Positions 39,143 to 42,241 of a stretch of 42,241 nt of DNA are shown in pieces. The notes beneath the pieces were generated by a model. That model saw nothing but the letters and a program-made list of their open reading frames with translations. It ran no database searches and had not been told where the DNA came from. How positions within the stretch are numbered: the first letter of the stretch is position 1; each line of letters begins with the position of its first letter. The stretch is taken from the NCBI GenBank assembly GCA_013112725.1, contig JABFFZ010000049.1:1-42241 (forward strand). The letters run 5' to 3'. A program made the translations under genes and the position numbers. The DNA is from Chloroflexota bacterium (lineage in GTDB: Bacteria; Chloroflexota; Anaerolineae; Promineifilales; Promineifilaceae).

Positions 39143-40306
39143 ATGAACGAACTGGCCTCTACCCATCTTGTTGAACTCTTGCCATTGATTGATGCCGACC
39201 CGCCGCGCGTGGCCGGGCTGATTGACCATACCCTGCTGAAACCAGACGCCACCGAAGCGATGATCGAGCAGTTATGTAAGGAAGCCCGCCAGTATCACTT
39301 TGCCTCCGTCTGTGTCAACCCCACCCACGTCCGCTTTGCCGCCGCCCAGTTGGCCGGCTCGGACGTGAAGGTGTGCGCCGTTGTCGGCTTTCCGCTGGGC
39401 GCATCCACCACCGCTGCCAAGGTAACGGAGACGGAACAGGCCATTGCCGGCGGCGCTACGGAAATTGATATGGTCATCAACATTGGCGCGGTAAAAGGGG
39501 GAGATGATGGCTTTACACGGGCGCAGATCACGGCCGTGACCGAAACCGCCCATCACCACCACGCCCTCTGCAAAGTCATTATCGAAACCAGCTACCTGAC
39601 CAACGCCGAAAAAGTGCGCGTCTGCCAGATTGCCAAAGAAGTGGGCGCCGATTTTGTCAAAACCTCCACCGGTTTCAGCGGCGGCGGGGCCACGGTGGAA
39701 GATGTGTCCCTGATGCGCCACACCGTAGGCCAGCAAATGGGCGTTAAGGCATCCGGCGGCATCCGCTCCTATGATGACGCCCGGCGCATGATTGCCGCCG
39801 GGGCCAACCGGCTAGGTACCAGCAATGGCGTGCGCATCGCCCAGGAAGCGCAACTGGCAAAACGGGGTGAAACCGAGATTTTGCGCGTCGCTGAAGCGGT
39901 GCTGTACGTGAGCGACATCCCCCGCGCCAAACAGTTTTATACGCAAGTGTTGGCTTTACCCGTATCCAACGAGTTTGAAGATGCCTTATTTCTGCAAACC
40001 GGCCAAAACTCCACGCTCATTCTGTTTGACATCAACAAGCTGGAACAGCGCATCAGCCCCATTCCGGCGCATGGCGCGCGCGGGCGGGGGCATGTGAGTC
40101 TGGCCATTCCGCCGGAGCAGATGGACGCCTGGCGCGAACGGCTGCGTGAACATGGGGTGGCCCTTGAACATGAACAGGATTGGTCATTGGGCACCCACTC
40201 CATTTATTTCCGCGACCCGGACGAGAACAGCCTGGAATTGATGGACGGCCGTCACTACCGGCGCGTCTGGCGGCGATTACACGAGACTGAGGATCAAGGC
40301 TATTAA
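39143..40306 (+). CDS. deoC: Deoxyribose-phosphate aldolase fused to a glyoxalase (VOC) domain
   Basis: 387 residues from ATG 39143. Earlier in-frame codons overlap ccdA and are not believed. Residues about 22-240 are a complete DeoC: D109 in EIDMVINIGAVKGG, Schiff-base Lys K173 in FVKTSTGFS and K202 in GVKASGGIRS. A short linker leads to a VOC domain (about 248-372): ILRVAEAVLYVSDIPRAKQFY, then GRGHVSLAIP (His ligand H317) and SIYFRDPDENSLELMDG (Glu ligand E365). The first VOC ligand position is Ala/Leu, not His. DeoC cleaves deoxyribose 5-phosphate to glyceraldehyde 3-phosphate and acetaldehyde. TACACT at 39131-39136 is seven bp before the ATG and there is no Shine-Dalgarno, hinting at leaderless expression. 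Confidence 0.92.
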   Translation: MNELASTHLVELLPLIDADPPRVAGLIDHTLLKPDATEAMIEQLCKEARQYHFASVCVNPTHVRFAAAQLAGSDVKVCAVVGFPLGASTTAAKVTETEQAIAGGATEIDMVINIGAVKGGDDGFTRAQITAVTETAHHHHALCKVIIETSYLTNAEKVRVCQIAKEVGADFVKTSTGFSGGGATVEDVSLMRHTVGQQMGVKASGGIRSYDDARRMIAAGANRLGTSNGVRIAQEAQLAKRGETEILRVAEAVLYVSDIPRAKQFYTQVLALPVSNEFEDALFLQTGQNSTLILFDINKLEQRISPIPAHGARGRGHVSLAIPPEQMDAWRERLREHGVALEHEQDWSLGTHSIYFRDPDENSLELMDGRHYRRVWRRLHETEDQGY

Positions 40307-40315
40307 CAGAACCGG

Positions 40316-40558
40316 TCAGGTGGAATACGGCACAAACGATTCCCGCAATAGTTGTGCTTTTTCTTGGGGCACCATGATGAGTACAAAATAGTCGGCCGGA
40401 TAGAGATAATCTTCGCCGCTTTCGTGAATGACACGCACATCACCATCCAGCGCGGCCTCTTCATCTGGTACCAGGCGGTACACTTTGTGCAATTCCAACG
40501 AAGCGGGATAATCGTTATTTACAATGCAAATGGCGTACTGAGGTAATTTTTCTTTCAT
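40316..40558 (-). CDS. Small soluble protein of unknown function
   Basis: 80 residues from ATG 40558 (on the minus strand); earlier in-frame codons run into a long inverted repeat. Sequence blocks are QYAICIVNNDYPASLELHKVY, VRVIHESGEDYLYPADYFVLI and VPQEKAQLLRESF. It resembles small conserved proteins I have seen in Chloroflexota and cyanobacteria, probably a compact SH3-like beta fold, but I know no function. It is convergent with the deoC fusion gene, ten bp apart. Confidence 0.75.
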   Translation of the reverse strand: MKEKLPQYAICIVNNDYPASLELHKVYRLVPDEEAALDGDVRVIHESGEDYLYPADYFVLIMVPQEKAQLLRESFVPYST

Positions 40559-40602
40559 CGCCCCCATTTTACAGCATTTTGGCAGAAGATTTATTGACCA
40601 GT

Positions 40603-40666
40603 AGTGCCAGGCAAGGGGCAGGCAGGTTTTGGTCATCTCAGGTGGTTTTGCCCCTTGCCTGGCACT
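40603..40666. repeat. Perfect 18-bp-arm inverted repeat
   Basis: Arms 40603-40620 (AGTGCCAGGCAAGGGGCA) and 40649-40666 with a 28-nt centre. It lies 45 bp upstream of the small gene's ATG. Confidence 0.85.
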
Positions 40667-40775
40667 GCCTGGTAGATCAAACGGGGAAGTTATTTTTAGA
40701 CGATTCCTAAATTGCCGGGGCAGTGTGTTCCTGATTGATTTACTGAAAGTGTTTATTCAAGGTGGGTAAGCGTTC

Positions 40776-40839
40776 AGACTTGACAAGTTTATTACCAGAG
40801 GCAGCTGCCGCAATTCAGGCGCAAAAACTTGTCAAGTCT
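40776..40839. repeat. Perfect 15-bp-arm inverted repeat upstream of vapBC
   Basis: Arms 40776-40790 (AGACTTGACAAGTTT) and 40825-40839, with the centre containing GGCAGCTGCC. It could be an element of its own or an operator region for the toxin-antitoxin operon that starts at 40929. Confidence 0.8.
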
Positions 40840-40928
40840 CCAGAGGAACTGAACGGTTACCAAGGTGGAAAGGCATGTTTGTATTGTTTATACTATGACC
40901 AAAGATGAAGCCACAAGGAGACAACGTG

Positions 40929-41186
40929 ATGACATTAGAAATTAAACACCCAGAAGCGGACATTTTGGCAAAGGAACTGGCTTTTACTACCGGCGAAACA
41001 ATTCCCCAAGCTGTGGTAAATGCCATGCGTGAGCGGTTGGAACGTGAAAAAGCGCGGCAAAATCGTTTGGACGCACTGGTAGAACGGTTGCTTGGCATCG
41101 GTCGGGAGTGTGCAGCGTTACCATTGATAGACGGCCGTACACCGGATGAAATCATTGGTTATGACCACCTGGGGTTGCCTGCCTGA
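40929..41186 (+). CDS. VapB-type antitoxin (Rv0623-like)
   Basis: 85 residues from ATG 40929; AGGAG at 40916-40920 and a TATACT -10 word at 40889-40894 precede it. GTG 40926 is an alternative start. LAKELAFTTGETIPQAVVNAMRERLEREKARQ matches the PSK-type VapB family, a ribbon-helix-helix-like DNA-binding segment. The C-terminal part (LPLIDGRTPDEIIGYDHLGLP) matches the toxin-wrapping tail of that family. Its stop overlaps the vapC start by one base (TGATG). Confidence 0.92.
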   Translation: MTLEIKHPEADILAKELAFTTGETIPQAVVNAMRERLEREKARQNRLDALVERLLGIGRECAALPLIDGRTPDEIIGYDHLGLPA

Positions 41187-41587
41187 TGGTGCTGGATACG
41201 TCAGTCCTCATTGCCATCTTGATGTCTGAGCCAGAAGCGAGAGCCATCGCTACGATCCTGGCCACGGCAGATAAGCGGCTGTTATCGGCAGCTTCACTCC
41301 TGGAAACGTCTATTGTCATTGAATCCCGTCATGGCCTGGCCGGAGGCGAAAAATTAGATGAATTGATCCAAACAGCGCAAATTAAAATTGAGCCGGTCAC
41401 CCATGAGCAAGTTACAGCAGCACGTCTGGCATATCGCACATATGGCAAAGGTCGGCATCCAGATGGATTGAACTTTGGAGACTGTTTTGCATATGCCCTG
41501 GCCAAAACGACCGGGGAACCACTCCTTTTCAAAGGAAAGGACTTCAACCAGACCGATATTCCGATTGTTCCCTACTCACAACCCTGA
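41186..41587 (+). CDS. VapC-type PIN-domain toxin
   Basis: 133 residues. The start MVLDTSVLIAILMSEPEA carries the first PIN Asp. Glu is in SLLETSIVIESR, and the C-terminal acidic residues are in NFGDCFAYALAKTTGEPLLFKGKDF. VapC enzymes of this group cut structured RNA such as tRNA or the sarcin-ricin loop. Coupled with the VapB gene by a one-base overlap, the normal operon layout. Confidence 0.94.
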   Translation: MVLDTSVLIAILMSEPEARAIATILATADKRLLSAASLLETSIVIESRHGLAGGEKLDELIQTAQIKIEPVTHEQVTAARLAYRTYGKGRHPDGLNFGDCFAYALAKTTGEPLLFKGKDFNQTDIPIVPYSQP

Positions 41588-41722
41588 TCCTCTCACTGTA
41601 ATACCCCTCATCCCCATCAAGTAGAGTGCAGAGCCTCCCCAAAACTCCATCCCCTCTGCACAAATTTTGCAGATTTACCCCCTAGAATCAAAGGCAATGG
41701 ACCCTGCCAACGCGCTTATGGC

Positions 41723-41945
41723 AGCCGGGCGAATAAATTCGCGGCTACATAAGGCGAAGACCGCCTGCGCGGTCTGGCAACAGTCGGCGCAGAGCCTGCC
41801 CTGAGCCTGGTGAAGGGCTGACTTTGCTCTCTGTAGGCGCGGTTCAACCACCGGGTCTATTACCGAAATATCATCGCGTTTGGGCATCTCAGACGCCGAA
41901 TTCCATTCGGCGGCCCGGTGTGGCCCGGTCTGGAGACCGGCCACA
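41723..41945. repeat. Mosaic of four short hairpins upstream of the adaptor gene
   Basis: The 386-bp gap 41588-41973 contains AGCCGGGCGAATAAATTCGCGGCT (split arms at 41723-41746), AGACCGC/GCGGTCT (41758-41764 and 41769-41775), GCCGAATTCCATTCGGC (41895-41911) and TGTGGCCCGGTCT/AGACCGGCCACA (41919-41931 and 41934-41945). No gene or clear promoter was seen in it. Confidence 0.7.
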
Positions 41946-41973
41946 GCAATTGGTTTTCAAGGGAGTAACAACC

Positions 41974-42241
41974 ATGCGACAAAAACGAATCCTCTGGCCG
42001 GTTCTGGCATTCCTGGCCCTCTGGCTGGCCGCCTGCACCGGCCGCGCGACCACCCAACCACAAACCGGCGAAATTGTCACCGCCTTCATCGGCGACCTGA
42101 CGGCCAGCGCCAGCGCCACCGGCCAGGTGGTCTCGCCGCGCACGGCGGCGCTGGCCGTCAGCCAGCCGGGGCGTGTCACCAATCTTTACGGGCAGGTGGG
42201 CGATAGCGTCCAGGCTGGTGACCCGCTGGTGCCGCTAGAAA
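41974..42241 (+). CDS. Efflux/secretion periplasmic adaptor lipoprotein (HlyD/MFP), 5' part
   Basis: 89 codons before the window ends. GGGAG eight bp upstream of ATG 41974. A lipobox (LWLAACTG) is followed by the adaptor start IVTAFIGDLTASASATGQV, then AVSQPGRVTNLYGQVGDSV and QAGDPLVPLE, the first half of the biotinyl-lipoyl-like domain of membrane fusion proteins. The partner is normally a MacB-type ABC or RND pump encoded downstream, outside the window. Confidence 0.88.
   Translation, partial: MRQKRILWPVLAFLALWLAACTGRATTQPQTGEIVTAFIGDLTASASATGQVVSPRTAALAVSQPGRVTNLYGQVGDSVQAGDPLVPLE

Larger units (their letters stand above)
39..41138. repeat. Highly iterated octamer palindrome ACGGCCGT
   Basis: I count about 85 copies by eye between the first (39-46) and last (41131-41138), roughly one per 500 bp. 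Copies occur within genes on both strands, in all three reading phases (Thr-Ala-Val, Gly-Arg and Arg-Pro translations), and between genes. From base composition only about one copy would be expected. Many extend to the 10-bp palindrome CACGGCCGTG. Confidence 0.88.

Noticed and set aside
41588..41973. tRNA or small RNA gene in the gap before the adaptor lipoprotein
   Set aside because: The hairpins do not form a cloverleaf and no anticodon or T-loop pattern was found; they look like dispersed short palindromes.

Overview
The window looks like chromosomal DNA of an uncultured filamentous-type Chloroflexota, most likely Anaerolineae. This is inferred from the gene families, from the YLPLVMR-plus-(PT)n linker of the secreted glycosidase at 927-2285, from many large membrane glycosyltransferases with C-terminal beta-sandwich tails, and from intergenic palindromes typical of these genomes. 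No rRNA, tRNA, CRISPR array, phage or transposase gene was seen. Two nucleotide-level signatures run through the whole window. The first is the octamer palindrome ACGGCCGT, which I count by eye about 85 times. The second is a set of palindromic elements built from short words (GATTACGG, AATTACCC, CAATCTCC, GTGAGCGGT) that sit at gene junctions and, in several places, inside reading frames.

Layout. 1-879: end of a sensor histidine kinase. 927-6850 (minus strand): GH1 beta-glucosidase, GT8-like glycosyltransferase, yebC, ruvC, ruvA (no ruvB) and a secreted GHL10 glycosidase. 7083-8646: a V4R sensor-like protein and a response regulator with a degenerate GGDEF domain. 8774-14972: a fused YfhO-like/Wzx-flippase membrane protein and a GT39-type membrane glycosyltransferase. 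14999-15232: a BrnA-type antitoxin with no visible toxin. 15278-21449: the phenylalanyl-tRNA synthetase locus. It has a promoter, a 26-codon Phe-rich leader peptide, mutually exclusive antiterminator and terminator helices, pheS, an intervening membrane glycosyltransferase, and pheT. 21519-27120: PlsC-like acyltransferase, HSL-type esterase, GT4 glycosyltransferase, a small membrane protein, a patatin-like lipase and a lipoprotein glycosidase. 27234-31837: Phd/PIN toxin-antitoxin pair, IMPACT/YigZ protein, a small membrane protein, a decayed P-loop kinase, an aldo/keto reductase and an RlmI-like methyltransferase. 31934-39045: truncated DUF2089 protein, ABC exporter half with a non-canonical Walker B, ribosomal protein L9, RodZ-like protein, RimO, and a thioredoxin-like lipoprotein paired with CcdA. 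39143-42241: a DeoC-glyoxalase fusion, a small conserved-type protein, a VapBC pair and the start of an efflux adaptor lipoprotein.

How the genes fit together. Most of the window is translation and repair housekeeping (pheS/T, L9, RimO, RlmI-like, RuvA/C, YebC) mixed with envelope glycan and lipid functions (GT39, GT4, GT8, Wzx-like, PlsC, patatin, secreted glycosidases). The best-supported unusual system is the pheS leader. It reads as classical ribosome-mediated attenuation, in a phylum where I would more readily expect T-boxes, and its leader ORF begins only about 9 nt after the -10 box. The ACGGCCGT iteration resembles the HIP1 palindrome of cyanobacteria in abundance and in being used in all three reading phases, but has a different sequence.
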